From DIGJ01 sp041821315 (GTDB lineage: Bacteria; Bacillota; Clostridia; Lachnospirales; Lachnospiraceae), in assembly GCA_041821315.1 (NCBI GenBank), contig JBGUEO010000017.1, forward strand, positions 32,515 through 96,514: 64,000 nt of DNA, given 5' to 3'. The first letter of the stretch is position 1, and the number at the start of each line of letters is the position of its first letter. Shown here piece after piece: positions 1-10,700 of this stretch. Under the pieces are notes generated by a model, which was not told where the DNA came from, did no database searches, and worked only from the letters and a program-made list of their open reading frames with translations. Made by a program: the position numbers and the translations under genes.

Positions 1-153
1 TGCGCTCCTATCTATGCACTTACCTCAAGAATACTCCCCCATTACTTTTCCCTTCAGTTTCGTATGAATCTGCTTTGCTATGGTATTGCTTTCTAGTAAC
101 TCTAACATCTATTTTTCTCCTTCCTCATTTACCAATTTCTTTTATTATACCTA

Positions 154-203
154 TAAAAAAGACTAAGTCAATCGATCGTAAGCTGATCGAAAATCTTAGT
201 CTT
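154..203 (-). terminator. Intrinsic terminator of the chemoreceptor-like gene
   Basis: Arms AAGACTAAG (159-167) and CTTAGTCTT (195-203) pair perfectly, and inner CGATC/GATCG pairing extends the stem. On the minus strand the stem is followed by a run of six T. It lies about 70 bases downstream of the stop at 276. The first 150 bases of the window hold nothing I can support. Confidence 0.8.
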
Positions 204-275
204 CATCCTTGTTTTCTTTTCTTTTTATGCGAACTCCTATTAAAAATAATTTCATTTGAATTTCCTTATTATTTT

Positions 276-1109
276 TTATAATACTCCAGAGAGTTCTTCT
301 AGAGACTCTGCTGTTGCAGTAAGCTCCTGAATCGAAGCCAAAATTTCCTCTATGGTTGCAGACTGCGACTGTTGCACATCATTAGATTCTACTATCTTTC
401 CTGTGATATTATTAATTGATGATTCAAGCGTCTTTAAAACAAGATCTATTTTTTTTACAGATTCACTCGTTGAAAGGGATAAATTTCGTATTTCACTTGC
501 TACAACTGCAAATCCTTTTCCGCTTTCACCAGCCCTCGCTGCCTCAATGGAAGCATTTAGACCCAATAAATTAGTACGAGAAGCAATTCCTTGAATAAAT
601 TTTAGAATCTCATTTGTATCGTGTGTACTTTTTTGGCTTTCTTTTGCATTGTCTAATAGCATTTCGCTCATCACATCCACATGCTGCAAATTTTCACCAA
701 ATTCACTGATAGCAACTGATATCTGCTTTAAAGCACCTGATAAATTCGTCACAGTTTCCACTACTGAGTTTCTTATTTCCAAACTTTTTCCTACTACAAA
801 AGCTCCAACAATTTCATTACCTTGTTTCATTGGGATAGCATATGATTTAAATGGAATTCCAAATATTTCCTTTGGTACATCCTTTATAATTGTTTCGCCT
901 GTTCTCATCGCAGTAAGCGCAGCTCCTCCTTCTGGAATAGAAGCACCTACCTCTACCCTTAAATCCAATTGTCTTCCCATTTGAACTTTTAAATATTTTT
1001 TCGTATCTGTAATTCCAATGGCAACATCTTCACTAAATAAAATTGGTAAATAAGGTATTATTATACTTAATGCATTTAATACTTCGCATTCATTAATTTG
1101 ATTCCCCAT
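276..1109 (-). CDS. Soluble methyl-accepting chemotaxis-type signalling protein
   Basis: A 277-residue cytoplasmic receptor-like protein. The N-terminal ~125 residues look like a small sensory domain that I cannot name. The C-terminal ~150 residues carry the MCP hairpin tip, with GLNASIEAARAGESGKGFAV at about 183-202 and the following SEIRNLS typical of CheA/CheW contact sites. There is no transmembrane segment, so it should sense a cytoplasmic cue and feed a chemoreceptor array or act as an adaptor. The start is an ATG preceded by AAAGGATGG. The signalling helices are short compared with classical receptors (which exceed 250 residues). It stands alone with its own terminator. The family assignment is firm; the ligand is unknown. 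Confidence 0.85.
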   Translation of the reverse strand: MGNQINECEVLNALSIIIPYLPILFSEDVAIGITDTKKYLKVQMGRQLDLRVEVGASIPEGGAALTAMRTGETIIKDVPKEIFGIPFKSYAIPMKQGNEIVGAFVVGKSLEIRNSVVETVTNLSGALKQISVAISEFGENLQHVDVMSEMLLDNAKESQKSTHDTNEILKFIQGIASRTNLLGLNASIEAARAGESGKGFAVVASEIRNLSLSTSESVKKIDLVLKTLESSINNITGKIVESNDVQQSQSATIEEILASIQELTATAESLEELSGVL

Positions 1110-1233
1110 AATTATCCATCCTTTCGTTTATTATTATAATTTAAAAACGAAATTCAGTCAACTCACTATTGCAACAGAAAACTAATATACACGAACCTAG
1201 TACCCTTCATTCACTTTTACTCTGTGATTTACT

Positions 1234-3867
1234 TTAATTGCGTCCCTCCTCCGGCTTATATCGTAATACATCATAAACAAAGCGATGTGCCAACTCGGGA
1301 TCAAACTGCACTCCAGCATTTTTTAGGATTTCCATCGCAGCTTCTTCTTCCGAAAAAGAAAATCGATAACTGCGCGCACTTGTCATTGCATCATAGGCAT
1401 CCGCAATCGCTATCATCCGAGATACAACGGGTATTTCCTCTTCTTTTAGCCCTCTTGGATAGCCTTTTCCATCCCATCGTTCGTGATGTGCAAAAACAAA
1501 TTCTGCTATATCTGACATATCATGAGCAGAGCATAGAATTCGATATCCAATCTCTGGATGACGGCATATATTTCCGTATTCCTCCCTCGTCAATTTCCCT
1601 GGTTTGTTTAGCAATTCTTCGGGAATAGCAATTTTACCAATATCATGTAATAATCCTGCACTCCGAAGTTCCCCTTTTTCATGATCTGGTAATTTTAATT
1701 CGATTGCTAGTTTTTCACACAACTCTGCTACCCGATGAGAATGTTGCTCCTCTCTTGGATTTTTTTCATGAAGTGTATTTATAATTAATTCAATTGTTTT
1801 TCCCCTTCTACTTGGTGCCTCAAGAAGCTTCTTCTTATACATCATATCTTCAGCAGATTTTAAAATATCCATCAATTCTTCATCTCTATCTAGCTTAATC
1901 CCCCATCCAAGTGATACGGAAAGAGTAATCGCGTTCACATTTTCCTTTTCACAATTTTCCATAATACTCTGTACTATTTTTTCCACCTGTTTCTCCGTAG
2001 TATTTGGCAATAATACAGCAAATTCATCTCCTCCAATACGAGCGATTCGGTCTGTTTTGGGGCAAGTACTTTGAAGCACTTGCGCAAATTTCCCTAGTAA
2101 CAAATCACCTGCATTGTGGCCAAATGAATCATTTACTAATTTTAAGCCATTTATATCTGCAATAATAACACAAAACGGCAGAAATTCTAAAACATCCAAG
2201 TGCTTTAATTCTTCCTCATAAAACCTTCGGTTATATAGTCTAGTAACCTGATCATGATAACTTAAATATTCAATTTGTTTTAAGTGCTTATGCTCATCAG
2301 TGATTCCTCTGACAATTGCCATTACCTTATCCTCAAAACACTGAATAATACGAAGTTCAAAAACCTCTCTTTGCCCTTCTATCTCCAGTTCATAATCAAA
2401 GCTTTGTAGTGTTCCATAAAAAAATGCATCTTCTATTTTTTGCATTCCCGTTTCAGCTATTTCTTTCGGAATAACATCCTTGATACTTTTGCCTATAAAT
2501 TCTTCCTTTGGAAGATAGAGAACGGTATCCATACTTCCTTGACAATCTAAAAAAATACCATCGCGTGAAATGATAAACAATACATCCGGTATTACTTTTA
2601 TAATCGACTGATTGTAGGTATTACTCTCTCTTAAGTGCAATTCACTTATCTTTAATCGTTCATTCTGTCTAGAGACTTCTTGTCGCGCTTCATTGCTCTC
2701 TTCTAACATTTCCTCAATTTCCCTTTTCGATTGACTCAACCGAATTTTCATATCATATAATGCTCTTCCCAAAATACCAACTTCATCTTTTCTTTGCATC
2801 AACTCATTTGGTACTACTTCTTCATATGTTCCACTTGCAATTAATCCAAATTCATTCACTAATACTTTTATTGGATTGGATACACTTCTTGCACTAATAA
2901 ACAATATATTTCCCGAAATAATAATGATAGCGGCGATTCCAATCAGTGACAAAATAAATGCTAGTTCGTAAACTGGTGACACAATATTCGAAGCCGGAAT
3001 CTGAAAAACCACGTTCCAATTCACTTGCGGAATATTCGTATAGTATAAACGATAAGTTTCTTTTCCCTGAGAAAAAGAGGTTATTCCTGTTCCCTGATTA
3101 TTGATAATTTTTCTTCCTATCTCTTGAAACGATTCATTGCTTTCATTCTTAATATTCATTCCAGACTCAACACGACTTATATCCGTAGCAGCTAAATAAT
3201 ATCCTTCGTTATCTATAATAAAGGCACTTCCTCCCTCTTTCGTTATTAGTGAATTCACTAGCTTTTGCATTTCTGATAATTGAATATCCACCGTAACACA
3301 ACCCAAAAAATTACCATCCTGATCTAAAATAGGCGACGAGCAAGATAACATGTAAAGATTACTCACGGAATCATAATATGGTTTGGTTAGTACCATGCGT
3401 TTTGTTTTTTTTACATTTCTATAATATTCCTGCAAAAAGTAATTATATGTTGCATTGCTATATTCGTATGTGAGCACTAATTCATTGTCTGCTTTATAAA
3501 CATATGGCCCCAGAAACTCTTCCTCTTTCGCAAAAGTATAGGGTTCAAACCAAATTCCTGCCCCCAGAAAAAAAGAGTCCATTTGAACCACTTCTTCCAA
3601 AATTTCTTCATATGTCTTTATGTTTGAATTCTGATAAGTTTTTGATACAAAGGTTGCCAAAGTCAAAGATGCACCTTTTACTTGCTGCAATTTGTTTTCA
3701 ATATTAGAAACTTCAGCAAGCTGCTCTGCCTTCATTCTCTCGCTAATTTGCGAATTTATAATATTTTTGCCTGCGTTAACACTAATAATTACAAAAAACA
3801 ATACCGTCACTAGCACAATAGGTAAAATAAATACAAGCATTCTTGTCCTAATATGTCGAAACATCAT
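1234..3867 (-). CDS. Cache-HAMP-PAS-GGDEF-HD-GYP cyclic-di-GMP turnover protein
   Basis: An 877-residue membrane sensor. In order: a membrane segment (about 10-32), an extracytoplasmic double-Cache-like sensor (about 35-300), a second membrane segment (about 305-327), HAMP (to ~382), a short coiled coil, PAS (about 415-530), GGDEF (about 535-690) and HD-GYP (about 690-870). The cyclase signature RIGGDEFA is intact. The phosphodiesterase domain keeps LLHDIGKIAIPEEL and HHERWDGKGYP. It could therefore both make and degrade c-di-GMP depending on an external signal, although many such hybrids use only one activity. GAGGGGG precedes the ATG at 3867. It is monocistronic; the 124 bases on its downstream side hold no clear element. 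Confidence 0.92.
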   Translation of the reverse strand: MMFRHIRTRMLVFILPIVLVTVLFFVIISVNAGKNIINSQISERMKAEQLAEVSNIENKLQQVKGASLTLATFVSKTYQNSNIKTYEEILEEVVQMDSFFLGAGIWFEPYTFAKEEEFLGPYVYKADNELVLTYEYSNATYNYFLQEYYRNVKKTKRMVLTKPYYDSVSNLYMLSCSSPILDQDGNFLGCVTVDIQLSEMQKLVNSLITKEGGSAFIIDNEGYYLAATDISRVESGMNIKNESNESFQEIGRKIINNQGTGITSFSQGKETYRLYYTNIPQVNWNVVFQIPASNIVSPVYELAFILSLIGIAAIIIISGNILFISARSVSNPIKVLVNEFGLIASGTYEEVVPNELMQRKDEVGILGRALYDMKIRLSQSKREIEEMLEESNEARQEVSRQNERLKISELHLRESNTYNQSIIKVIPDVLFIISRDGIFLDCQGSMDTVLYLPKEEFIGKSIKDVIPKEIAETGMQKIEDAFFYGTLQSFDYELEIEGQREVFELRIIQCFEDKVMAIVRGITDEHKHLKQIEYLSYHDQVTRLYNRRFYEEELKHLDVLEFLPFCVIIADINGLKLVNDSFGHNAGDLLLGKFAQVLQSTCPKTDRIARIGGDEFAVLLPNTTEKQVEKIVQSIMENCEKENVNAITLSVSLGWGIKLDRDEELMDILKSAEDMMYKKKLLEAPSRRGKTIELIINTLHEKNPREEQHSHRVAELCEKLAIELKLPDHEKGELRSAGLLHDIGKIAIPEELLNKPGKLTREEYGNICRHPEIGYRILCSAHDMSDIAEFVFAHHERWDGKGYPRGLKEEEIPVVSRMIAIADAYDAMTSARSYRFSFSEEEAAMEILKNAGVQFDPELAHRFVYDVLRYKPEEGRN

Positions 3868-3997
3868 ACATCCCCCTCATTTTCTGACTGTATTTCCACA
3901 TTATTTAGTCTTATCGATTCGTAACAAATAAATATACTTATTCTACCATATATAATTTTTTTTTACTATAACGGAAGTCATTGAATTATTTCATAAC

Positions 3998-4030
3998 AAA
4001 AAAAAGACCTTTTCATATGAAAAGATTCCT
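3998..4030 (-). terminator. Intrinsic terminator of the EcsC-family gene
   Basis: The minus strand reads a self-complementary CTTTTCATATGAAAAG core followed by a run of eight T. It lies directly after the stop at 4046. Confidence 0.75.
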
Positions 4031-4045
4031 TTTTCTCCATCTTTT

Positions 4046-4819
4046 TTACCGTTTTCTTTCTAAAAAACGCCGCTTATATTTCATGAGTGCATAATCCGCA
4101 ATTTTTTTCTGATATACCATATCTGATATACCACCAACAATTCCTATCACTGGAATTCCTTGCACAAATTTTAAATATAGAAGTTCTTTTGCCAACTGAT
4201 TTGATGTTTTTCTCGTTTGCTCTATTCTCGTAATATCAAATGCCACTTGTTCTTTGATCCAGTTATTTAGCAAAACATTTCCGTCTAATAACTCATCTTC
4301 ATGCAACAGAGCTGTTTCAATAATTTTTAGAATAAAAATCTGTTCTTCTTTTGAATCATAAGAGAATCCGTACGTCAATGCAATCTCATAAATACTTTTT
4401 AATAATACCGCTAAGAACAACGGAATGTCTGGAAGCCCCATTCCAAAAGCTCCCATTCCGACTCCTTCAAATATAGAAATCATTAGGTTCGTATTTTTGC
4501 TGATTTTTGCCTGTTTTCCAAATTCCTTCATTGCTTTACGGCTATTTTTAATCTCTGCTGCAAATTCATTTATTTTATAATTTTGTTCTCTTTTTTCTCG
4601 ATTATATGTTTTCTCGATCAAACCAGTACCTTTTTCAAAAATCAGCCCAAATGCTTTGAAAAATGCTATATTCATAGTCTGATTCAATTTTTTCGGTATA
4701 AGATGGTCAATTTTTTCCTGCCACCCAGTACTTTTTATATGAAGATTTCGGTTTAAAAATTTCTCTTCTGATTTTATCAGATGATTCCAATCTTTTTCTA
4801 TCTGTCTTTGATTCATCAT
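4046..4819 (-). CDS. EcsC family protein
   Basis: A 257-residue protein resembling the EcsC family, named for the third gene of the Bacillus ecs locus; its biochemical role is not settled. The glycine-rich hydrophobic stretch GMGAFGMGLPDIPLFLAVLL (about 125-145) and the C-terminal IPVIGIVGGISD are the family's recurrent features and suggest membrane association. No ABC genes (ecsA/ecsB) are adjacent, so it is an orphan copy. I place the start at the ATG at 4819, six bases after GGAG; the ATG at 4816 is as likely. Confidence 0.75.
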   Translation of the reverse strand: MMNQRQIEKDWNHLIKSEEKFLNRNLHIKSTGWQEKIDHLIPKKLNQTMNIAFFKAFGLIFEKGTGLIEKTYNREKREQNYKINEFAAEIKNSRKAMKEFGKQAKISKNTNLMISIFEGVGMGAFGMGLPDIPLFLAVLLKSIYEIALTYGFSYDSKEEQIFILKIIETALLHEDELLDGNVLLNNWIKEQVAFDITRIEQTRKTSNQLAKELLYLKFVQGIPVIGIVGGISDMVYQKKIADYALMKYKRRFLERKR

Positions 4820-4939
4820 TTTCCTCTCCATCAAACGGTTTACTAACTTATACTATACCCACCTGCTTAAAGCATAAACAGCTAGGCATATTTCATCTAT
4901 TTCAAAAGTCTTTTCGTATTTTACTTTTTCTGCAATCCT

Positions 4940-5818
4940 TTATAATTTTTTCACCGCAACCATTTCTATATAACCTCGCTTACCAATGGGTTCTAATTGA
5001 ATTCGTGGATTATTTATATCCCAATCATATCCCAAAATACAGGAATTATACCGTTTGATCGACTCCTGTACTTCTTCAATCGCCTGACAATAATCTTCTT
5101 CTAAAAATGGTTCTCCCTGAAACATCATATAGTCTGTTTCTGGAAGTTCGATGACATCAAAATCATTTGGAATTTCTCCTGTAAAGCCAAGTGCTACCTC
5201 TACACCCTGAACATATTCGGATGTTCCCGGCTTTCGATACTGCTCTGGTAACCATAAACAAACCGGTTCCCCGCTAATCGTTTGCATACTGGTAAGCAGT
5301 CCCCATACTTCGCATCCCACTTCCTCACAATATGTAAAATATTCTTTTGCAATTTTACCTCGTTTAATCAAAACTTTTCTGGCTGGTTTATGAATTATCT
5401 GTATAAATACATTTTTTACATCTTTCATCTTTTTATGCTCCTTTCGAATTTCGTTATATATCACACCATACGGAATGAATAAATAAATTGGAACAGGATT
5501 TTTAGCATATTCACTTGGATTGCATCCAAATTCACGGTAAAACGCCCGTTGATACCCTTCTACACTTTGAAATCCTAAATCAAATGCAGCATCAATTATC
5601 CTGCAATTTTCATTTCTTAACCGCAACGCTGATTTTGATAATTTCAATCTTCTGATATAATCAGCTGGCGTATAATTTGTATACTCTTTAAATAAACGAT
5701 AGGAATACCAAGGTGAAAATAAAGAGACGTTTGCTAAATCTGCCAGTGTAATCGGCTCACTCATGTGTTCATTAATATAATTTTGCATTCTCTGCACTGC
5801 CAAAGTCCGCTCTTGCAC
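4940..5818 (-). CDS. AraC-family regulator with GyrI-like effector domain
   Basis: The N-terminal ~100 residues form the two-helix-turn-helix AraC domain, with the characteristic end GFQSVEGYQRAFYREFGCNP. Residues from about 130 on resemble the GyrI/AraC effector-binding fold (about 155 residues), which binds hydrophobic cations or drugs in relatives. The preferred start is GTG at 5818, eight bases after AGGAGG; an ATG at 5824 is too close to that site. It is the last gene of a run with the ABC exporter pair (5892-7354), so it probably activates that exporter in response to a toxic compound. The inducer is unknown. Confidence 0.85.
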   Translation of the reverse strand: MQERTLAVQRMQNYINEHMSEPITLADLANVSLFSPWYSYRLFKEYTNYTPADYIRRLKLSKSALRLRNENCRIIDAAFDLGFQSVEGYQRAFYREFGCNPSEYAKNPVPIYLFIPYGVIYNEIRKEHKKMKDVKNVFIQIIHKPARKVLIKRGKIAKEYFTYCEEVGCEVWGLLTSMQTISGEPVCLWLPEQYRKPGTSEYVQGVEVALGFTGEIPNDFDVIELPETDYMMFQGEPFLEEDYCQAIEEVQESIKRYNSCILGYDWDINNPRIQLEPIGKRGYIEMVAVKKL

Positions 5819-5891
5819 CTTCATCACCTCCTTAATGATATCATACTCCATTTTCTATTTTATTTCCCGACTTAATTTACTATTTGTAAGC

Positions 5892-6635
5892 CTATTCCCA
5901 CCGAAAAAATCTAATAGAGCATCCGATACAGATACCTGCAATCACAATCATTACAATCACTGGAATCAAAACATTCTCTAACTCTATTCCTAAAGTTGCT
6001 GCCTTTAATAGTTTAATTCCCTGCGTAAGAGGCATAACATCTACTATCTTCTGCATTGAACGAGGCATCACTTCATAGGGCAATGTTGCACCAGAAAATA
6101 CAAGCATTGGAAAATATAGGATAGATGCAATCATTGATGCCCTCTTGCTATTTTTTGCTAAACCACCCACCAGCATACCAATACTAAGTATAGATAATAA
6201 AACTAACATCCACCCCGCAAAAAAAATTACATAAGAACCTCGCATATGAAATCCCCAAAATAATTTTGCTACTGCCCAAAGAAGAATAACAGAAATAGCA
6301 GAATAAATTGTATAAATTGCTAAATGAACAAATAATATAATTGCTGGACTTACTGGTGTTACCTGAAATCTTTTTAAAATTCCCCGCTCTCGATAATCCG
6401 ATACTAAAATAGGCAGCCCCATTAATCCTCCAGCACATATCGCTATTGTACTAAGTGCTCCAAATGACTGCTCTATAAATGTATAATCTGCACCTTCAAA
6501 GGCTGGCTTATTTTCATAAATAATTCCCAAAATAACTAATACAACTACTGGCATAACAATCGCAAAGATAACCATATTCATGTCACGAATGGATAATTTT
6601 CCTTCTATTTTCAGCATTTTTCTAAATGTTTTCAT
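5892..6635 (-). CDS. ABC-2 type transporter permease
   Basis: A 247-residue integral membrane protein with about six hydrophobic segments, the ABC-2 permease pattern of drug and antibiotic exporters. The ATG at 6635 overlaps the stop of the ATPase gene as ATGA and lies seven bases after AAGGAAGG inside that gene, so the two are translationally coupled; the nine extra upstream codons in frame are unlikely to be used. It forms the export channel with the ATPase at 6632-7354, probably for a drug or other hydrophobic compound given the neighbouring AraC/GyrI regulator. Confidence 0.9.
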   Translation of the reverse strand: MKTFRKMLKIEGKLSIRDMNMVIFAIVMPVVVLVILGIIYENKPAFEGADYTFIEQSFGALSTIAICAGGLMGLPILVSDYRERGILKRFQVTPVSPAIILFVHLAIYTIYSAISVILLWAVAKLFWGFHMRGSYVIFFAGWMLVLLSILSIGMLVGGLAKNSKRASMIASILYFPMLVFSGATLPYEVMPRSMQKIVDVMPLTQGIKLLKAATLGIELENVLIPVIVMIVIAGICIGCSIRFFRWE

Positions 6636-7354
6636 TTTGTCTTTCCTTCCTTTGTATACCAAAGATATGCATCCTCAAATTCACCATAAGGACTCTGTTT
6701 AATGGCTTCTTCCACAGTCCCTAAAAATATCGTCTCTCCCTTCTTTAAAATACATATTTCATCACACAGTGCTTCTACTTCATCCATAAAATGTGACGTT
6801 ACTATAATTGTTAGTCCTTTTTTCTTTAGACCCTCTATAATCTTCCACACTTCTCTCCTTGCTTTTGCATCCAACCCTGTTGTTAATTCATCAAAAACTA
6901 CTATTTCTGGGTTTGGAATCAATGCAAGAATAATAAATAATCTCTGACGTTCTCCACCAGAAAGTTCCTTTACTAAACGCCTTTCCATCTCTGCCATACT
7001 AAACTGTTTAAGCAATTTTCTCCAGTTCTCAGGTTTTTGATAAATAGACGCTGTCTCTTCGCACAATTCACCTACCTTTATTTCTCGTTGATAATTTGTT
7101 TCCTGAAATTGTACTCCTACTTTTTGAAATATTTTTTTTCGATCTGTCCGCGGATTCATTCCGAAAATGCTAACAGAGCCTGAATCCGACTTTTTAATTC
7201 CAAGAATACACTCAATACTTGTCGTTTTCCCCGCACCATTAGCCCCTAATAAGCCTAGTATCTTTCCATGTTTGACACACAAATTCAAATCTTTAACAAC
7301 TGTATTTCCACCATACGATTTTGAAAGTTGCTTTACTTTTATTCGTTCTTCCAT
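6632..7354 (-). CDS. ABC transporter ATP-binding protein (drug-export type)
   Basis: A 240-residue nucleotide-binding subunit. Walker A GANGAGKTTS lies at about 38-47, the signature LSGGERQRL near 130, and Walker B IVVFDELTTGLDAKARREV near 150-170, followed by the switch histidine in TSHFMDE. It resembles the DrrA/CcmA export group. It powers the permease it overlaps by four bases. AGGAGG stands upstream of the ATG at 7354. Confidence 0.93.
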   Translation of the reverse strand: MEERIKVKQLSKSYGGNTVVKDLNLCVKHGKILGLLGANGAGKTTSIECILGIKKSDSGSVSIFGMNPRTDRKKIFQKVGVQFQETNYQREIKVGELCEETASIYQKPENWRKLLKQFSMAEMERRLVKELSGGERQRLFIILALIPNPEIVVFDELTTGLDAKARREVWKIIEGLKKKGLTIIVTSHFMDEVEALCDEICILKKGETIFLGTVEEAIKQSPYGEFEDAYLWYTKEGKTK

Positions 7355-7773
7355 TTTTCTTTTCCTCCTGTTTCAGGTTTCATCTTATCGCATTACTCAA
7401 AAAACTTCTCGACTATTTTTGCCATTTTGAAATTTAATTTTCATATTCTCTTAATCCATCATAAATGCAATAACAAAAAATAGCATACCATAATGATATG
7501 CTAAAAAAAAATTCGCTCTTCCATAAGTCAAGGATATTCCTGCTATTCCAAGCATGGTATACTTTATCCTAATGCCATTGCTGTTTTTTGGAATTGAAAC
7601 CAGGTTATCAATAAAACCCCCAGTGTCATCAATGAAATACATAACAAAATGTTTCAATGAATAAAAAGCCAATAATGTTGCAGCTGGTTTCAATACTATT
7701 GTAACTGTATAATTATGATTCAATACTTAGATCATATATCTAAAAGGGAGGGCACTTTTTTAATAAGTTTTTT
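7355..7773. other. Intergenic region with no supported gene
   Basis: 419 bases between the ABC exporter operon and jetC. They contain the hairpin terminator at 7474-7503 and, presumably, the exporter promoter near 7380-7450. An open frame on the minus strand (7451-7723) starts at TTG without a ribosome site and runs through the terminator, so I do not call it. Confidence 0.6.
7474..7503 (-). terminator. Probable terminator of the Wadjet operon
   Basis: TAGCATA (7481-7487) pairs with TATGCTA (7497-7503), and on the minus strand a T6 tract follows. It is 270 bases downstream of the jetC stop, with no nearer hairpin seen. Confidence 0.65.
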
Positions 7774-10700
7774 CTAAAATATCAGGTCTAACTGCTCCTC
7801 TACATGAATATGCGATACTAGCATGGTCTCCTCTTCAGATCCTTTGATATGATCAGATTTTAGATATTGCATTCCACTTTTAAGATTTGCTGAAATTAAA
7901 GTTAGCACATAAATATTATCAAACCTGTTATAGATGGCATCTCCCCCAAGCCCGGAAAGGCAGATGAGCTGCGTATTGGTTTTCTTTGCAATATCCATCA
8001 AAGGCTTCAGCAAATGAGATGAGTGAGTTTGGGCAAATGGATTGTCCATAATAAGAACCTTTCCTTCTTCTTTTTCTGCAAATATATCTGTATCATCCTT
8101 TCTCATATAATAAAGCAAGCTCGATAAAATAACAAAGGCGGATAAAAATCCTTCCCCACCTGAATTTTTAGATACCTCCGACCACGTAATTGGATATTCT
8201 CTTTGCTCCTCAATTTTATAAAGTCTGATTTCTACATGCCCAATCCCCACAACCGTATCGTACAAATGCTTTGTGGTCGCTCTTGTCCCAACATACTCTT
8301 CAATATTTTCATTTCTCGCAAGAATTTCGATTCCTTTTCTCGTAATTTCTTCCATAAAATCGTTGAGTCGTGTTCGATATAGCGTTTCACTTTCTTCCCA
8401 GTCTGGTAGATTTATTTTTAACATTTTAATCGTCCGATCCCGTATGGTAATCGTTGAGTTTTTATCAATTTCACCTAAGCTATGATGAACTTCTTTCAGA
8501 TAGTCCTCCAAAAGTTCGATTACCTTATCTCTTTCTTTTTCTATCATGGAGATATCCACCATTAACTTTTCCATTAGATTATCATAGGAAGCGATGGTTG
8601 TATTAAGCTGTGCAATTACTGCTTGTGCATCTTCTGTAATGCGTAACAGAGCCTCAATCGGGCGCATAAAAAAATCTTCACAAAAATCTTCTATACGTGC
8701 AAGATCATTGAGCATTTGTTGCAACTTTTCCTTCTTTGAACGTTCTTTATTTATACAGTCCTTGTAATCACGAATCATACAACCTTTGTATTCATTTAAT
8801 GCATTTGCTGTCATAGCAATAAAATCTTCATCCCAGATGATTTCTTCCTCTATTGATAAGTTGTTGTATTCTGCTAAACTAGAACTATTTTCTTTATAAC
8901 TTTGTATCTTTTTATCTATGGAATCCAATTTTACTGTTTCCCGTCGAATATCTTCCAACCGCTGATTTCGAATTCGTTTGAATTCTTTTCGAATAATACT
9001 TGACTTTATGGCCGGCGTCTCTTCTCCACACTTCTCTTTCATATTCTGGTAAGCATCCATAATCTGTTGCGTTAAAATTGCTATTTTTTTATCGGTTTGG
9101 TTCCATCTTGATTGTAGCAATTCCTCCTTATGCTTGTTGATTTCGAATGTTTCTTCTAATTGAGACTCTTCATATCTATTATAGTCAACTTCCCAATACT
9201 CGCTTTGGGATAGTTTATATTTTTTCCCAATATAGAAAAGCTCTTCTTCCTTCTTTTTTTGGTTTTGCTGTGCTTTATTTAGTTCTCTAAAAACTTCCTT
9301 TTCCTCTCTAGAAAAGAAATTCATAATAGCTTCATAGCGAGCTTCCAACTCCTTCAAACCCACGGAAAGTAAAGTTTCCTCCCTCACCTTATTCTTATAT
9401 TCTTCAAAAGTTGCTGCCTTTTCCATGATTTTTTTTTCTTCATTTTGCAAAACAAGCAGCCTTTGATGAAAGAATCTATCTTCTTTTTGTAAGCTCTCTT
9501 TTCTTTCTTTTTTTAATTCTATCTTCTGTTCCAATGAAGAAATCGCATGTTCTACCTTCTCTTCCTCGCTACGATTCGTTTTATATTCTTCATAAAGACT
9601 GACGAGTATATGATAATTCCTGATTTTATCTTGTATCTGTTTCAAATGAAGGATTTCTTGTGTAAAAAACTTATTGAGCAACTCGATATATTTCTTTTTC
9701 TCTTTTTGATCTTCCTTTAATTTAAAACAGTTTTCCTCCAAATCTTTTTCTCTTATTTCTTCTTCTTCAATTTGAGCATTCAGTTCATCATACCCTTTCC
9801 TTGAAACCTTTTGTCTTTTGATTGTTTCAAGCTTCTCTAGATAACCTCGATACTCTTCTTCTTTCCGAAAAATAATTTCTTCTTTTTGACACATTTCTTC
9901 TTTCTTTTTCTCAATTAAAACGCCCAGTTCTGCCTCATTTAACAAACTATCATTAAACATTACAAAAAAACTTACCTTGTCCATTGCAAGAAGAGGGGTA
10001 TCCAAACTGTCATATCCTTGATCCAATTCTTCTCTCCTTATGATTGGGATTGGAAACGAAGTATATACGGTTCTCTCAAGGCGTTGCAATTTTTTCACCT
10101 CATTTCCTGATAAAATGATTGAATATGGAATGAACGGATGCTTTTTTACTAGTTTTTGATTTTCCTGCTCACTTCTTTGATTTTTTTTAAGCCACTCCAT
10201 ACCATAGATATACTGGATTCCGGATTCCTCCAATAATTCCTTAAAGTCTTTTGGAAGCTCTATTATCATTCCTTGTGTTAATCTATGATATTCCTTCTCT
10301 AAGCTATCATACTCCTTTTCATAGAAGCGCTTCGTCTCTATTGTATTCCGCATTTTTTGTTGACAGGCATCCTTTATCATTTCCGTTTCAAACAGCTTCT
10401 CTTCTGAAAGTTCCAGATATTTCAAAATAGTACTTCTCTCCGTAAGTTCAGCTTTCAAACTGTCTTGTTTCTCTTTTCTTTGCCAAATTGCTTCCTGCGA
10501 CAAAAAAAGTTCCTTTTGAATATCTTCAAGTTTACGTTCTAATCCATAAATTAGTTCCACGGTCTCTTCTTTTTCTTTCTTCTTGTTAATCCACTCCTTC
10601 TGAAGGTTTTCCTCTTCCTCCTGAAAATACTGTCCCTTAATATCAAGTGCTGCTGGTTCATATTCTCCCATTATATTACGATGTATATCTTCTTCATATT

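Noticed and set aside
75..281. 68-codon plus-strand ORF at the window start
   Set aside because: No ribosome site, AT-driven hydrophobic composition, and it overlaps the terminator at 154-203.
7451..7723. 90-codon minus-strand ORF after jetC
   Set aside because: It starts at TTG without a ribosome site, has no family resemblance and runs through the hairpin terminator at 7474-7503.
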